Notes: generated by a model not told the origin, from the sequence alone. 64,000 nucleotides of DNA from Mesorhizobium wenxiniae (GCF_002284535.1 NZ_NPKH01000020.1:682001-746000), one strand, 5' to 3'. Shown: positions 37,500-46,817, counted from the stretch's first letter. Program-made: numbers and translations.

Positions 37500-38752
37500 A
37501 ATGCTGCTCCCTCGGTTGCCGTGCCAAGAGTAGCAGAGCTTGCAGCCGGCGCCATACGGCCGGGATTGAGGATATTCTTAGGATCGAATTCGGCTTTGAG
37601 CCGCGCCAACAACGCTGCCAGTTGCGGCGCCTGCGGCTCAAACACCGGCACAGCGGCGCGATGCGAAGGCGCCGCGCGCACCAGCGTCGCATGGCCGCCG
37701 CCATACTGTCTCACCAGGCCGCGCAGAAGATCGGCTTCGGGATCGCCATGCTCCATGCGCAGCCAGATCAGTCCGCCCTGCCAGTCATAGAAGGCATCGG
37801 CCGCCGCCTGCATGCGCAGCGCCAGCACCATCTGGTGACCTTGCGCCGGCGCCATCGACACGCGCCACACCGGCTTTTCCAGGCCGTCGGCAAACGGCGC
37901 GCAATCTCTGATGTCGCGCCAGACGGAATGCGAGATATCGCCCGAAATCTCCTCGAGCGGGCCGGCATTTCCGAGCAGGTCTTTCAGCGCGGCGATGCGG
38001 TAGGCGACCGACGGGCCGAACCCCTCGACGCGCAGCAATGTCGCCGCGGCATTGCCGAGGCTGCCGCCGGCGACCCGCGCGGCGACGCGTTCGGGAAGAT
38101 GGGCCGCACTCGACACTTCGGTGCTGGAGCCGAGCGCCAGCGCCATGGCGGCGGCGGCATGATCGTCGAGCAGGCCGCGCAGAGCGAGCGTGACTTCGGT
38201 CTCGGCTGATGGCAGCACCTTGAAGGTGACGTCGGTGAGGACGGCAAGCGTGCCCCAGCTGTTGGCCATGAGTTTCGACAGGTCGTAGCCGGTGACGTTC
38301 TTGACGACGCGGCCGCCGGACTTGAAGGCCTCGCCGCGACCGGAAACCGCCGCAACGCCGAGAATATGGTCGCGCGCCGCCCCCGCCTTCAGCCGGCGCG
38401 GGCCGCAAAGGTTCGCAGCCAGCACGCCGCCAATCGTGCCTCGCCCTAACTCACCGCCGAGCAGCGGGCCGTAATCCAGCGGCTCGAAGGCCAGCTGCTG
38501 GCCGTTTTCGGCAAGCAGGCTTTCGATGTCCGCGAGCGGAGTGCCGGCTTTGGCCGACAGCACCAGTTCGGCCGGCTCGTAGAGCGTCACGCCGGATAGT
38601 TTCGACAGGTCGAGCGTATGCTCGGTCTGCAGCGGACGGCCGATACCGCGCTTGGAACCATGGCCGAGGATTTCGAGCGGCGAGTCTTCGGCGGCGGCCC
38701 AGGCAACGGTGGAGAGGGTTTCGGCTGCGGTGGAGGGAGTGAAGGTGGTCAT
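37496..38752 (-). CDS. glcE: glycolate oxidase FAD-binding subunit
   Basis: A 418-residue FAD-linked subunit. PCMH-type FAD domain: I-L-G-H-G-S-K-R, L-S-K-L-S-G-V, L-G-R-G-T-I-G-G-V-L-A-A-N and V-K-N-V-T-G-Y-D-L-S-K-L. The ATG at 38750-38752 is chosen since the longer frame runs through a palindromic repeat. It partners GlcD and GlcF in oxidising glycolate to glyoxylate. Confidence 0.93.
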   Translation of the reverse strand: MTTFTPSTAAETLSTVAWAAAEDSPLEILGHGSKRGIGRPLQTEHTLDLSKLSGVTLYEPAELVLSAKAGTPLADIESLLAENGQQLAFEPLDYGPLLGGELGRGTIGGVLAANLCGPRRLKAGAARDHILGVAAVSGRGEAFKSGGRVVKNVTGYDLSKLMANSWGTLAVLTDVTFKVLPSAETEVTLALRGLLDDHAAAAMALALGSSTEVSSAAHLPERVAARVAGGSLGNAAATLLRVEGFGPSVAYRIAALKDLLGNAGPLEEISGDISHSVWRDIRDCAPFADGLEKPVWRVSMAPAQGHQMVLALRMQAAADAFYDWQGGLIWLRMEHGDPEADLLRGLVRQYGGGHATLVRAAPSHRAAVPVFEPQAPQLAALLARLKAEFDPKNILNPGRMAPAASSATLGTATEGAAL

Positions 38753-38756
38753 GGCT

Positions 38757-38824
38757 ATCTCTGGTTCCTCGCTCCCGCAACGCGGGGGAGAGGTGGCTCG
38801 GGCGAAGCCCGAGACGGAGAGGGG
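38757..38824. repeat. inverted repeat, left copy, flanking the DUF559 gene
   Basis: About 66 bases that match the reverse complement of 39262-39332 with only a few differences (shared core GAGAGGTGGCTCGGGC and GCCCGAGACGGAGAGGG). Each copy is also a double hairpin in itself. The pair brackets the DUF559 gene almost exactly. Confidence 0.85.
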
Positions 38825-38828
38825 GCAA

Positions 38829-39240
38829 TCATAGAACGCCACCTCCAATCTTCTCGGCCGCAAAAACGAACCTCAGGTCCGAGGCGATCACGTCTTCGGC
38901 CAACCGCCCTTCCAGCGCCGCAAGAATGGTCTCGCAAACGCTTGTCCGGCTCTTGAGTACGTCGACGTTCCAGAACCGCACTACCGAGAACCCTTCGCCA
39001 CGCATGAATTCGTCGCGTCGTCTGTCATAGGAACTCTCGGCGGCATGGTGACTTCCGTCCAGTTCAACGACCAGCTTTTCGCTTCGGCAGGCGAAGTCGG
39101 CGAAATACGGCCCGATTGGCATCTGTCGCACGAATTTATATCCGCCAAGCCTTTTGGCTTTCAGTTCGGTCCACAGGTTGCTTCCATCGGATTGTCGCCA
39201 TGCCGAAGCTCACGAGCACGCGCGATCCTTTCAGGCGAGC
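38829..39240 (-). pseudogene. DUF559 endonuclease-like gene, frameshifted
   Basis: From an ATG at 39131 the frame gives a 100-residue DUF559 domain: P-I-G-P-Y-F-A-D-F-A-C, V-V-E-L-D-G-S-H-H and V-V-R-F-W-N-x-D-V-L. This is a PD-(D/E)xK-like fold related to Vsr repair endonucleases. The family N-terminus (A-R-E-L-R-H-G-D-N-P-M-E-A-T, then L-W-T-E-L-K-A-K-R-L-G-G-Y-K-F) is present upstream but split by one missing base near 39177. The full protein is therefore broken, although a shortened product is possible. Confidence 0.75.
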
Positions 39241-39261
39241 GGCGACTTGGCACGTCGGCCG

Positions 39262-39332
39262 CAGACCCCCTCTCCGTCTCGGGCTTTGCCCGAGCCACCT
39301 CTCCCCCGCTTCGCGGGGGCGAGGAACCCCCA
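39262..39332. repeat. inverted repeat, right copy, flanking the DUF559 gene
   Basis: Reverse-complement partner of 38757-38824. It reads CCCCCTCTCCGTCTCGGGC, then CCCGAGCCACCTCTCCCCC, and ends next to the glcD stop. See the left copy for the comparison. Confidence 0.85.
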
Positions 39333-39348
39333 TTCTGAAATCCCATCA

Positions 39349-40845
39349 TCAAAACCTCGGAATGTCCGGAAACGCTGTCTGCCCGCGATGCACGTGCATG
39401 CGTCCGAGCTCGGCGCAGCGGCGCAACTGGGGAAACACCTTGCCCGGGTTGAGCATATGGTTGGGATCGAAAGCGCATTTGACCCGCATCTGCTGGTCGA
39501 GGTCGATCTGGTTGAACATTTCTGGCATCAGGTCGCGCTTCTCCACCCCCACCCCGTGCTCGCCGGTCAGCACGCCGCCGACTTTGACGCAGAGCCGCAG
39601 GATGTCGGCGCCGAAACTTTCCGCCTTGTCGAGCTCGCCCGGCACATTGGCGTCATAAAGGATCAGCGGATGCAGGTTGCCGTCGCCGGCATGGAAGACA
39701 TTGGCGACCCCGAGGCCGTATTTCTCCGACAGTTCGCGCATCCCGTGCAGCACGCGCGGCAGTTCCTTGCGCGGGATGGTGCCGTCCATGCAGTAGTAGT
39801 CGGGCGAGATGCGGCCGACCGCCGGAAAGGCAGCTTTGCGGCCGGCCCAGAAGCTCAGCCTCTCCTGCTCCGACTGCGAGATGCGGCATGTGGTCGAGCC
39901 GTTCCTATAGGCGATGGCTTCGACAAGGCCGATCAGGTGATCGACCTCGACGCCCGGCCCGTCGAGCTCGACGATCAGCAGCGCCTCGACATCCAAGGGA
40001 TAGCCGGCATGGACGAAATCCTCGGCCGCGTGGATCGCCGGGCGGTCCATCATCTCCATGCCGCCCGGGATGATGCCGGCGCCGATGATGTCGGCGACGC
40101 ATTGGCCACCCTGCTCGCTGGTCGGGAAGCCGATCAGCAGCGCGCGCGCCGTCTCCGGCTTCTTCAGGATGCGCACAGTGACCTCGGTGACGACGCCGAG
40201 AAGCCCTTCGGAACCGGTCATGACCCCGAGCAGGTCGTAGCCTTCCGCGTCGAGATGCTTGCCGCCGAGCCGCACCACCTCGCCGTTCATCAGCACCATC
40301 TCGATACCGAGCACATTGTTGGCGGTAAGACCGTACTTCAGGCAATGCACGCCGCCGGAATTCTCCGCGACATTGCCGCCGATCGAGCAGGCGATCTGGG
40401 AGGATGGATCGGGGGCGTAGTAAAAGCCCTCCTGCTCGACGGCGGTGGTGATGCCGAGATTGGTGACGCCCGGTTGGGCGACGACGATGCGGTTGGGAAA
40501 ATCGATCTCGAGAATGTGGTTGAACCTGCTCATCACCAGCAGCACGGCATCTTCGAGCGGCAGCGCGCCGCCGGACAGCGAGGTGCCAGAGCCGCGCGGC
40601 ACGACGCGGATGTTGCGGTCGTTGCAATATTTCAGCACGCGCGAGACCTGCGCCACCGTTTCGGGCAGCACCACGACCAGCGGCAATTGCCGATAGGCGG
40701 TGAGGCCGTCGCTCTCGAACGCACGCATCGAATTGGCAGCGTCGACGACGCCTTCGCCCGGCACGATGATGCGCATATCGGCAACGATCTCGTCGCGCCG
40801 GCGCATCGTGGCGTCGTCTGGCTTCGGCATCAGCAGGCCGGACAT
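39349..40845 (-). CDS. glcD: glycolate oxidase catalytic subunit GlcD (FAD)
   Basis: A 498-residue FAD-linked oxidase. FAD-binding P-R-G-S-G-T-S-L-S-G-G-A, I-A-C-S-I-G-G-N-V-A-E-N-S-G-G-V-H and the C-terminal F-H-A-G-D-G-N-L-H-P and G-E-H-G-V-G-V-E-K motifs are intact. The ATG at 40843-40845 has GGAGACTG before it; the longer upstream frame overlaps DUF3422 sequence. The other two subunits lie downstream, separated from it by the DUF559 remnant and repeats. Confidence 0.95.
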   Translation of the reverse strand: MSGLLMPKPDDATMRRRDEIVADMRIIVPGEGVVDAANSMRAFESDGLTAYRQLPLVVVLPETVAQVSRVLKYCNDRNIRVVPRGSGTSLSGGALPLEDAVLLVMSRFNHILEIDFPNRIVVAQPGVTNLGITTAVEQEGFYYAPDPSSQIACSIGGNVAENSGGVHCLKYGLTANNVLGIEMVLMNGEVVRLGGKHLDAEGYDLLGVMTGSEGLLGVVTEVTVRILKKPETARALLIGFPTSEQGGQCVADIIGAGIIPGGMEMMDRPAIHAAEDFVHAGYPLDVEALLIVELDGPGVEVDHLIGLVEAIAYRNGSTTCRISQSEQERLSFWAGRKAAFPAVGRISPDYYCMDGTIPRKELPRVLHGMRELSEKYGLGVANVFHAGDGNLHPLILYDANVPGELDKAESFGADILRLCVKVGGVLTGEHGVGVEKRDLMPEMFNQIDLDQQMRVKCAFDPNHMLNPGKVFPQLRRCAELGRMHVHRGQTAFPDIPRF

Positions 40846-41020
40846 CGACAGTCTCCTTCGATCGACTGGTAAAAATCTTTTACCAGCGACAGGCGCCTGT
40901 TGCAAATCCTGCTTTGGCCGAAATCGAGCGCCGACACCGGGACGGCCTTCCGCAGCGGCAATCTGCCGCTGAGATTTCATGCTCCCTTTTGGGTTGTTTG
41001 GACCGGGGGGTGACCCGGTC

Positions 41021-42343
41021 CTACTCGCCCGCCTGCTTGGCGGGTTCGGAGTGCAAGCGGCGCACACGGCGCACGCCCCACCAGACCAGCAGGATGGCGA
41101 GCGGCACCGAGGCGGCGGTGACGAGCTCGGGCGCGAAGGCATGGCCGAAGATCGAGGCGCCCTTGGCGACGTAGCCGATGAGGCCGACGACGTAGTAGGA
41201 GACGGCGGCCACCGACAGCCCTTCCACCGTCTGCTGCAGCCGCAGTTGCAGGCGGGCGCGGTTGTTCATCGACGCCAGCAGATCGCGGTTCTGCTTCTCG
41301 ACTTCGACGTCGACCCAGGTGCGCAGCAGCGTGGTGGCGCGGGTGAGCTTCGTCGACAGATTGGCCTGACGCTCCTCGACCGAACGGCAGGTGCGCATGG
41401 CGGGGGCGACGCGACGCTGCAGGAACCCGCCCCAGGTGTCGTAGCCGGGCACCGCCTCCTCCTCCAGCGCCTCCAGCCGTTCGCGGACGATGCCGTCATA
41501 GGCGCGGCTGGCGCCGAAGCGATAGAGGCTGGAGGCTGCATCGGCCTCCAGCTCGGCGGCAAGCTCGGTCAGGTCGGCAAGCAGCGTCTGGCTGTCGCGG
41601 GTTTCGGCGACTTTCATTTCCAGTGTGGTCTGCGCCAGCCTGTCTTCGATGCGGCGCGCGCGACCGGACTGCATCAGTGCCAGCGGCAGGCCAAGCATGG
41701 CCAGCGTGCGGTAGGTTTCGATATCGATCAGCCGCTGCGCCAGCGCGCCGGTGCGCGCTGGCGTCAGGCCGCGGTCGAGCACCAGCATGCGGGTCATGCC
41801 GTCACCGTCCTGGCGGAAATCGGTGACGATGGCGGCGTTGCCGCGCTCGACCAGCGAATAGCACAGGCTGGTTGGGTCGAAGCTGGCGATCAGCTTTTCG
41901 CTCGCCTGCGTCCATTTGCGGATTTCGAGCCTGATGCCGGAAATCACCGTTCCCGGCGGCGAAAACCCGTTGCCGAAAGGCGACTCGTCGTGGCGCTGGC
42001 CGCTCTCGGAGAGCGGCCCTTCCCACAGATAGGTGGAGAATTCCGTGTGCCGTTCCCAGCGCAGCGAGCCCTTGCCCCACTTCATCGCGTGGTGGCGGGC
42101 ATGAGGGTCAGGCGCGGCGATGCCGAGCCGCCGCGACAATTCGGAAAGCACGGCCTGGTCGACGCCGGACCCAGCTTCGGTCATGAAGGAAAGCTGCACC
42201 AGCACGCGCGGTTTCTCGACCAGCGGATGCGGACGGGCGTGAACCTCGCCGAGCGCGCCAGGCCGTCCCTGATGCGCGGGAAAGCCCATGACGCTGCCCT
42301 CGACGCGCGGCTGAAATTTGAGATTGGACGGGTCATCTGCCAC
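41021..42343 (-). CDS. DUF3422 family membrane protein
   Basis: A 440-residue protein with the DUF3422 layout: N-terminal globular part (H-A-R-P-H-P-L-V, W-G-K-G-S-L-R-W-E-R-H-T-E-F-S-T-Y), a helical middle with many Leu/Arg, and two C-terminal transmembrane helices (V-S-Y-Y-V-V-G-L-I-G-Y-V and V-P-L-A-I-L-L-V-W-W-G). Function unknown. It is next to glcD in the same direction, about 175 bases upstream. Confidence 0.88.
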   Translation of the reverse strand: MADDPSNLKFQPRVEGSVMGFPAHQGRPGALGEVHARPHPLVEKPRVLVQLSFMTEAGSGVDQAVLSELSRRLGIAAPDPHARHHAMKWGKGSLRWERHTEFSTYLWEGPLSESGQRHDESPFGNGFSPPGTVISGIRLEIRKWTQASEKLIASFDPTSLCYSLVERGNAAIVTDFRQDGDGMTRMLVLDRGLTPARTGALAQRLIDIETYRTLAMLGLPLALMQSGRARRIEDRLAQTTLEMKVAETRDSQTLLADLTELAAELEADAASSLYRFGASRAYDGIVRERLEALEEEAVPGYDTWGGFLQRRVAPAMRTCRSVEERQANLSTKLTRATTLLRTWVDVEVEKQNRDLLASMNNRARLQLRLQQTVEGLSVAAVSYYVVGLIGYVAKGASIFGHAFAPELVTAASVPLAILLVWWGVRRVRRLHSEPAKQAGE

Positions 42344-42542
42344 GGCTGGTCCCCCCGGGCCTGGTGCAATCGCGTCCCTCTAGAGCCAATTGCCGGGGGA
42401 CGCAAACGACAAGTTAGCCGAAATCGATGTGCCGCGACGACGTAGGACCCGGCCAAACCGACGAATTGGATAAATAATTTGACCAGTTGGCGACACTGGC
42501 TTTATCCTGCGCGACACCGGTTCAATCCCCAGGCCATCCCCG

Positions 42543-43346
42543 TTGAGCGATATTTTCTCCCGGATCGAGCATCCCCGCACCGCCGACGAGGTGGTGCAGC
42601 AGATCGAGAGCCTGATCCTCGAAGGCGTTCTGCGCACCGGCGACAGGCTGCCGGGCGAGCGCGAGCTGGCACGGCAGTTCGAGGTGTCGCGGCCGATCCT
42701 GCGCGATGCGCTGAAGGCGCTGGAGGGGCGAGGGCTTTTGACGACGCGGCCCGGCGGCGGCACCCATGTCGCCGACGTCATCGGGCAGCTGTTCACCAAG
42801 CCGGTGACGGACCTGATCTCCATGCACCGCAAGGCGGCGACCGACTATCTGGAATACCGCCGCGAGATCGAAGCGGTGGCGGCCGAGTACGCGGCGCGGC
42901 GCGCAACATCGGACGATCTGGCGTTGCTCGACCGCATCATGGCGCGCATGGACGAGGCGCACCGGACCGGCAATTTCGACGACGAGGCGGAAATCGACGT
43001 CGAGTTCCACCACGCAATCTGCGAATGCGCGCACAACATCATCCTCCTGCACACGCTGCGCTCGTGCTACCGACTGCTGTCGGAGGGCGTCTTCCAGAAC
43101 CGGCTCTTGGTGTTCAACGTGCCCGGCGCGCGCGAAGCGCTGCTTTCGCAGCACCGGGCGATCTACGCGGCGGTCAAGGCCGGCGATCCGGCGGCCGCAC
43201 GGCAGGCGGCGATGGACCACATCACCCATGTCGAACGCACCATGGCCGAGGCCGAGCGCAGCGGCGACTGGCAGCGTGTGTCGCGGCTGAGGCTGATTCA
43301 GCGCTCAGAGGCCGGCGACAGCGAGCCGGCAAGAAAACGCTCGTGA
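42543..43346 (+). CDS. FadR-type GntR regulator
   Basis: A 267-residue regulator apparently starting at TTG (42543): no ATG is nearby and the family start fits. The winged helix is clear (L-P-G-E-R-E-L-A-R-Q-F-E-V-S-R-P-I-L-R-D-A-L), followed by an FCD effector domain with metal-binding His/Asp (E-Y-R-R-E-I-E, F-H-H-A-I, L-S-Q-H-R-A-I and M-D-H-I). FCD regulators often respond to 2-hydroxy or dicarboxylic acids. Position between the glc genes and lldD suggests control of lactate or glycolate use. Confidence 0.88.
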   Translation: MSDIFSRIEHPRTADEVVQQIESLILEGVLRTGDRLPGERELARQFEVSRPILRDALKALEGRGLLTTRPGGGTHVADVIGQLFTKPVTDLISMHRKAATDYLEYRREIEAVAAEYAARRATSDDLALLDRIMARMDEAHRTGNFDDEAEIDVEFHHAICECAHNIILLHTLRSCYRLLSEGVFQNRLLVFNVPGAREALLSQHRAIYAAVKAGDPAAARQAAMDHITHVERTMAEAERSGDWQRVSRLRLIQRSEAGDSEPARKRS

Positions 43347-43644
43347 GAGACTGTTTGGAAACTCTACCGCGGCGGCCATCTGATGGCGTTTTCTGCGCTT
43401 ACCTACAGCGCCGCGCGTCCTTTGGACGCGCAAAGGACGCTGTAGCACTTTTGATTTTGCGCATGATCCTTTCCGAAAATCTTTCCAATTGGGGTCATGC
43501 GCGGGCTCACGGACCCCAAATGTCCGCTCCGCTCCGGTTCTCGAAACCCCCACCATATGACTCGCCGGAGCGACTTTCCAAACAGCCTCTGAGCGCCGGC
43601 CAAGAAAATCAACGACGAATTAGCGAACAACCAGCGGAAAACCC
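43347..43644. repeat. repeat-bearing gap before lldD
   Basis: A palindromic word pair, CTGTTTGGAAA (about 43350) and TTTCCAAACAG (about 43577), brackets 240 bases. Inside are CGCGCGTCCTTTGGACGCGCAAAGGACGC and GCATGATCCTTTCCGAAAATC, two elements recurring elsewhere in the window. No gene is visible; the lldD promoter should lie near the right end. Confidence 0.7.
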
Positions 43645-44781
43645 ATGAGCATGATCCTCACCATCGCCGATCTCAAGGACCTGGCGCGCCGCCGCGTGCC
43701 GAAGATGTTCTTCGACTATGCCGATTCAGGTGGATGGACCGAAAGCACCTACCGCGCCAACGAGGAGGATTTCCAAAAGATCAAGTTCCGCCAGCGCGTG
43801 CTGGTCGACATGAGCAACCGCTCGCTGGAATCGACCATGATCGGCGAAAAGGTGGCGATGCCGGTGGCGCTGGCGCCGACCGGTATGACCGGCATGCAGC
43901 ACCCCGACGGCGAGATGCTGGCGGCGCAGGCGGCGGAGGAATTCGGCGTGCCGTTCACGCTTTCGACGATGAGCATCTGCTCGATCGAGGATGTCGCATC
44001 AGTGACCAAGAAGCCGTTCTGGTTCCAGCTCTATGTGCTTCGCGATAAGGATTTCGTCCTCAATCTCATCGACAGGGCGAAGGCGGCGAAATGCTCGGCG
44101 CTGGTGCTGACGCTCGATCTGCAGATCCTCGGCCAGCGCCATAAGGATATCCGCAACGGGCTGTCGGCGCCGCCGCGCTTCACGCCGAAACACATCTGGC
44201 AGATGGCGACCAGGCCGGGCTGGTGCATCGGCATGGCCGGTACCCAGCGCCGGACTTTCCGCAACATCGTCGGCCACGCCAAGGGCGTCGGCGACCTCAC
44301 CTCGCTGTCCTCATGGACGACGGAGCAATTCGATCCGCATCTGTCGTGGAAGGACGTTGCCTGGATCAAGGAACGCTGGGGCGGCAAGCTGATCCTGAAA
44401 GGCATCCTCGACAAGGAAGACGCGCTGATGGCGGCCAAGACCGGCGCCGACGCGATCATCGTCTCCAATCATGGCGGGCGCCAGCTCGACGGTGCGCCGT
44501 CGTCGATCGAGGTGCTGGAAGAGATCGCCGACGCTGTCGGTGACACGATCGAGGTGCATATGGATGGCGGCATCCGCTCGGGCCAGGACGTGCTAAAGGC
44601 GCTGTGTCTTGGCGCCAAGGGCACCTATATCGGCCGGCCTTTCCTTTACGGCCTTGGCGCGCTCGGCAAGGATGGGGTCACCAAAGCCTTGGAAATCATC
44701 CGCAAGGAGATGGACATAACGCTGGCACTGTGCGGAAAGCGTCTGGTAACCGACATGGGCAAGGATCAGCTTCGGCGTTAG
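43645..44781 (+). CDS. lldD: L-lactate dehydrogenase (FMN-dependent)
   Basis: A 378-residue FMN alpha-hydroxyacid oxidase. Typical residues: P-K-M-F-F-D-Y-A-D-S-G at the start, A-P-T-G-M-T-G-M-Q-H-P-D-G-E, W-F-Q-L-Y-V, V-L-T-L-D, the catalytic S-N-H-G-G-R-Q-L-D-G with His-Arg, and H-M-D-G-G-I-R-S-G. It would oxidise L-lactate to pyruvate in the membrane. An FCD regulator upstream probably controls it. Confidence 0.92.
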   Translation: MSMILTIADLKDLARRRVPKMFFDYADSGGWTESTYRANEEDFQKIKFRQRVLVDMSNRSLESTMIGEKVAMPVALAPTGMTGMQHPDGEMLAAQAAEEFGVPFTLSTMSICSIEDVASVTKKPFWFQLYVLRDKDFVLNLIDRAKAAKCSALVLTLDLQILGQRHKDIRNGLSAPPRFTPKHIWQMATRPGWCIGMAGTQRRTFRNIVGHAKGVGDLTSLSSWTTEQFDPHLSWKDVAWIKERWGGKLILKGILDKEDALMAAKTGADAIIVSNHGGRQLDGAPSSIEVLEEIADAVGDTIEVHMDGGIRSGQDVLKALCLGAKGTYIGRPFLYGLGALGKDGVTKALEIIRKEMDITLALCGKRLVTDMGKDQLRR

Positions 44782-44795
44782 ACTCCCGTGACGGC

Positions 44796-45590
44796 ATGAT
44801 CACGGAGATGGACGCATTGATTGCCCCCGGCATCCACTTTCTCGACGCGCGCGGACCGGAAGGCATGCGCATCTATGCGGTCGGCGACGTGCATGGCCGG
44901 CTCGACCTGCTCGTCGCCATGTACCGCCGGATTGCGGCCGAGATCCGCCAGGCGCGGCCGGCCGACTGGCGTGTCATCCATCTCGGCGACTATGTGGACC
45001 GCGGCCCGGACTCCAAGGGCGTCATCGATTTCCTGATCGAAGTGCGAAAACGCGACCCGCGCCACCTGATGCTCGCCGGCAACCACGACATCGGCTTCCT
45101 CGACTTCCTCGATGCACCCGATGCGGACGGGCTTTTCATGCGCTATGGCGGCATCCAGACCGCGCAGTCCTATGGCGTGGTGCTCAATGAAGGCGGCGGT
45201 GCGTGGTTTGGCAGGTCCGAGGCGGCACTGCGGCAAGGCCATGCGGCGCTGGTCGAGGCCGTGCCGAAAAGCCATGTCGACTTCCTGCAGTCGCTAGCGT
45301 TTTCACTGACGTTTGGCGACTTCTTCTTTTGCCATGCCGGCATCCGGCCAGGCATTGCGCTGGAAAGTCAGAGCACGCAGGACCTGATCTGGATCCGCGA
45401 TGTCTTCCACAATCATTCGGGCCTGCATCCGAAGATCGTGGTGCATGGCCACACGCCGGTTCCGGAGGCGGAGGTGATGGTCAACCGCGTCAATATCGAC
45501 ACGCTTGCCTACCAGACGGGAAACCTCAGCGCGCTCGTCGTCGACGGCGCGGACAAGCGTATCCTGGTGGTGTCAGGTGAGAGGGCCTAA
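44796..45590 (+). CDS. metallophosphatase of the serine/threonine phosphatase type
   Basis: A 264-residue calcineurin-like phosphoesterase. All five metal motifs occur in order: G-D-V-H-G-R, G-D-Y-V-D-R-G-P-D-S, A-G-N-H-D, F-C-H-A-G-I-R-P-G and V-V-H-G-H-T-P. The layout matches bacterial PrpA/PrpE-like protein phosphatases, but substrates are unknown. The ATG at 44796 lies 15 bases after lldD; another at 44808 is also possible. Confidence 0.88.
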   Translation: MITEMDALIAPGIHFLDARGPEGMRIYAVGDVHGRLDLLVAMYRRIAAEIRQARPADWRVIHLGDYVDRGPDSKGVIDFLIEVRKRDPRHLMLAGNHDIGFLDFLDAPDADGLFMRYGGIQTAQSYGVVLNEGGGAWFGRSEAALRQGHAALVEAVPKSHVDFLQSLAFSLTFGDFFFCHAGIRPGIALESQSTQDLIWIRDVFHNHSGLHPKIVVHGHTPVPEAEVMVNRVNIDTLAYQTGNLSALVVDGADKRILVVSGERA

Positions 45591-45616
45591 AGCGCGTCGC
45601 GCTTCAAGTCTGTGCT

Positions 45617-45778
45617 TTAGCGGAGCGCGGCGGTGACGCCGTAGCCATCGACGGCGTTGTGGTTGTTGGCTGCGTCGCCGGCATAAGTGCCGAAGCCGCA
45701 CAACACTATGGCCGACAACATGACAAAGGACAGAAGCGCTGCTTTCACGGACGTCATCTCTTGTTGAGCTCTCTTCAT
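45617..45778 (-). CDS. small secreted/membrane peptide
   Basis: The frame from ATG at 45776-45778 gives 53 residues with a hydrophobic segment A-A-L-L-S-F-V-M-L-S-A-I-V-L-C-G and a tail ending H-N-A-V-D-G-Y-G-V. The hydrophobic region with a following A-G-D-A-A-N site resembles an export signal. A second ATG at 45757 gives 46 residues and may be the true start. No family recognised; the longer frame to 45901 looks non-coding at its 5' end. Confidence 0.45.
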   Translation of the reverse strand: MKRAQQEMTSVKAALLSFVMLSAIVLCGFGTYAGDAANNHNAVDGYGVTAALR

Positions 45779-46031
45779 CTGTGCACGAGGCGGGTTACCA
45801 ATGGGTTGAAACGGAAATACGTCTCGAAATTTCGACGATTTCGCGCTTCTAGGCAGTTTCTGTATCGGCGATGTGTCGCGCGAGTGAGACAAAGGGTTCA
45901 TCGCGTTGCACGGAAGATGCAGCGCGCGTGCCTTCTAGGGTGGCGGGCGGCCACAAGCCTAGGACGAAACAAGCTGTCCACAGCGGATTTTTGCCAACGT
46001 GCCAAATATGCAACGTCGGGACCGACAGCCG

Positions 46032-46730
46032 TCAGATCGTCGCCACCCAGGCGCGGGCAATGGCCAGCCCGGCGGCATCGGCATCCGGTCCGTGATGGGC
46101 CATTTCGTCGTCGAGCCGAGTGCTCCAGTCCGGGTGCCGTTCGGCAATGAGCGATGCGAAGGATGAGCTCCAGTCGCGGACCATCGGCCGGTCCGCCTCG
46201 AAATGGAACTGAAAGCCATAGACGGCGCGGCCCATGCGAAACGCCTGGTTCTCGGCGACTTCGTTGCCGGCGAGCCGCACGGCACCTTCAGGCAAGGCAA
46301 AAGTGTCGTCGTGCCATTCGAAAATGGGGAAATTTTCAGGCAGCGCGGCGAGGACCGGATCGGCCTTCGCCGCCGGAGTGAGAGAGACCTTGTGCCAGCC
46401 GAATTCCGAGGCGCCGCCGATCCGGTTCTCGCCGCCGAAGGCGCGCGCGACCAGTTGGCTGCCAAGGCAGATACCGAGCACGGCGCGATCCTTGTTCGCA
46501 AAATCGCGCGTCAGGTCGAGCAGTTCAGGGAAATACGGGCAAATCTCGTCGTCCAGCGCATTCTGGGCGCCGCCGAGCACGACCATGGCGTCGTGCGCAT
46601 CGCTGTCCTGCGGCAGCATCTCGCCACAATAGGGCCGGCGCAGGTCGATATCGGCGCCCGCCTCGACTAGCGCTGCGCCGATCTGGCCAAGGCCCTCACT
46701 GTCGAAATTCTGGACCACCAGCACCCGCAT
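46032..46730 (-). CDS. class I glutamine amidotransferase-like protein
   Basis: About 232 residues beginning M-R-V-L-V-V-Q-N-F. The amidotransferase triad is visible: Cys in L-G-I-C-L-G-S-Q-L, and His and Glu in F-Q-F-H-F-E-A. No synthase domain is attached, as in stand-alone GMP-synthase-like proteins that hydrolyse glutamine or gamma-glutamyl amides. An ATG 18 bases upstream is an alternative start. Confidence 0.85.
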   Translation of the reverse strand: MRVLVVQNFDSEGLGQIGAALVEAGADIDLRRPYCGEMLPQDSDAHDAMVVLGGAQNALDDEICPYFPELLDLTRDFANKDRAVLGICLGSQLVARAFGGENRIGGASEFGWHKVSLTPAAKADPVLAALPENFPIFEWHDDTFALPEGAVRLAGNEVAENQAFRMGRAVYGFQFHFEADRPMVRDWSSSFASLIAERHPDWSTRLDDEMAHHGPDADAAGLAIARAWVATI

Positions 46731-46817
46731 TGAAAAACCTGCTGACATGAAAATGATGCGTCGAGCGATATCATGCCGCCGTCATTTCGGCCAAGATGCG
46801 TATTCGGGGAGAAAGCT

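Noticed and set aside
39154..42445. Two long plus-strand frames opposite glcD and DUF3422
   Set aside because: They mirror codon third positions of genuine genes and contain no motifs.
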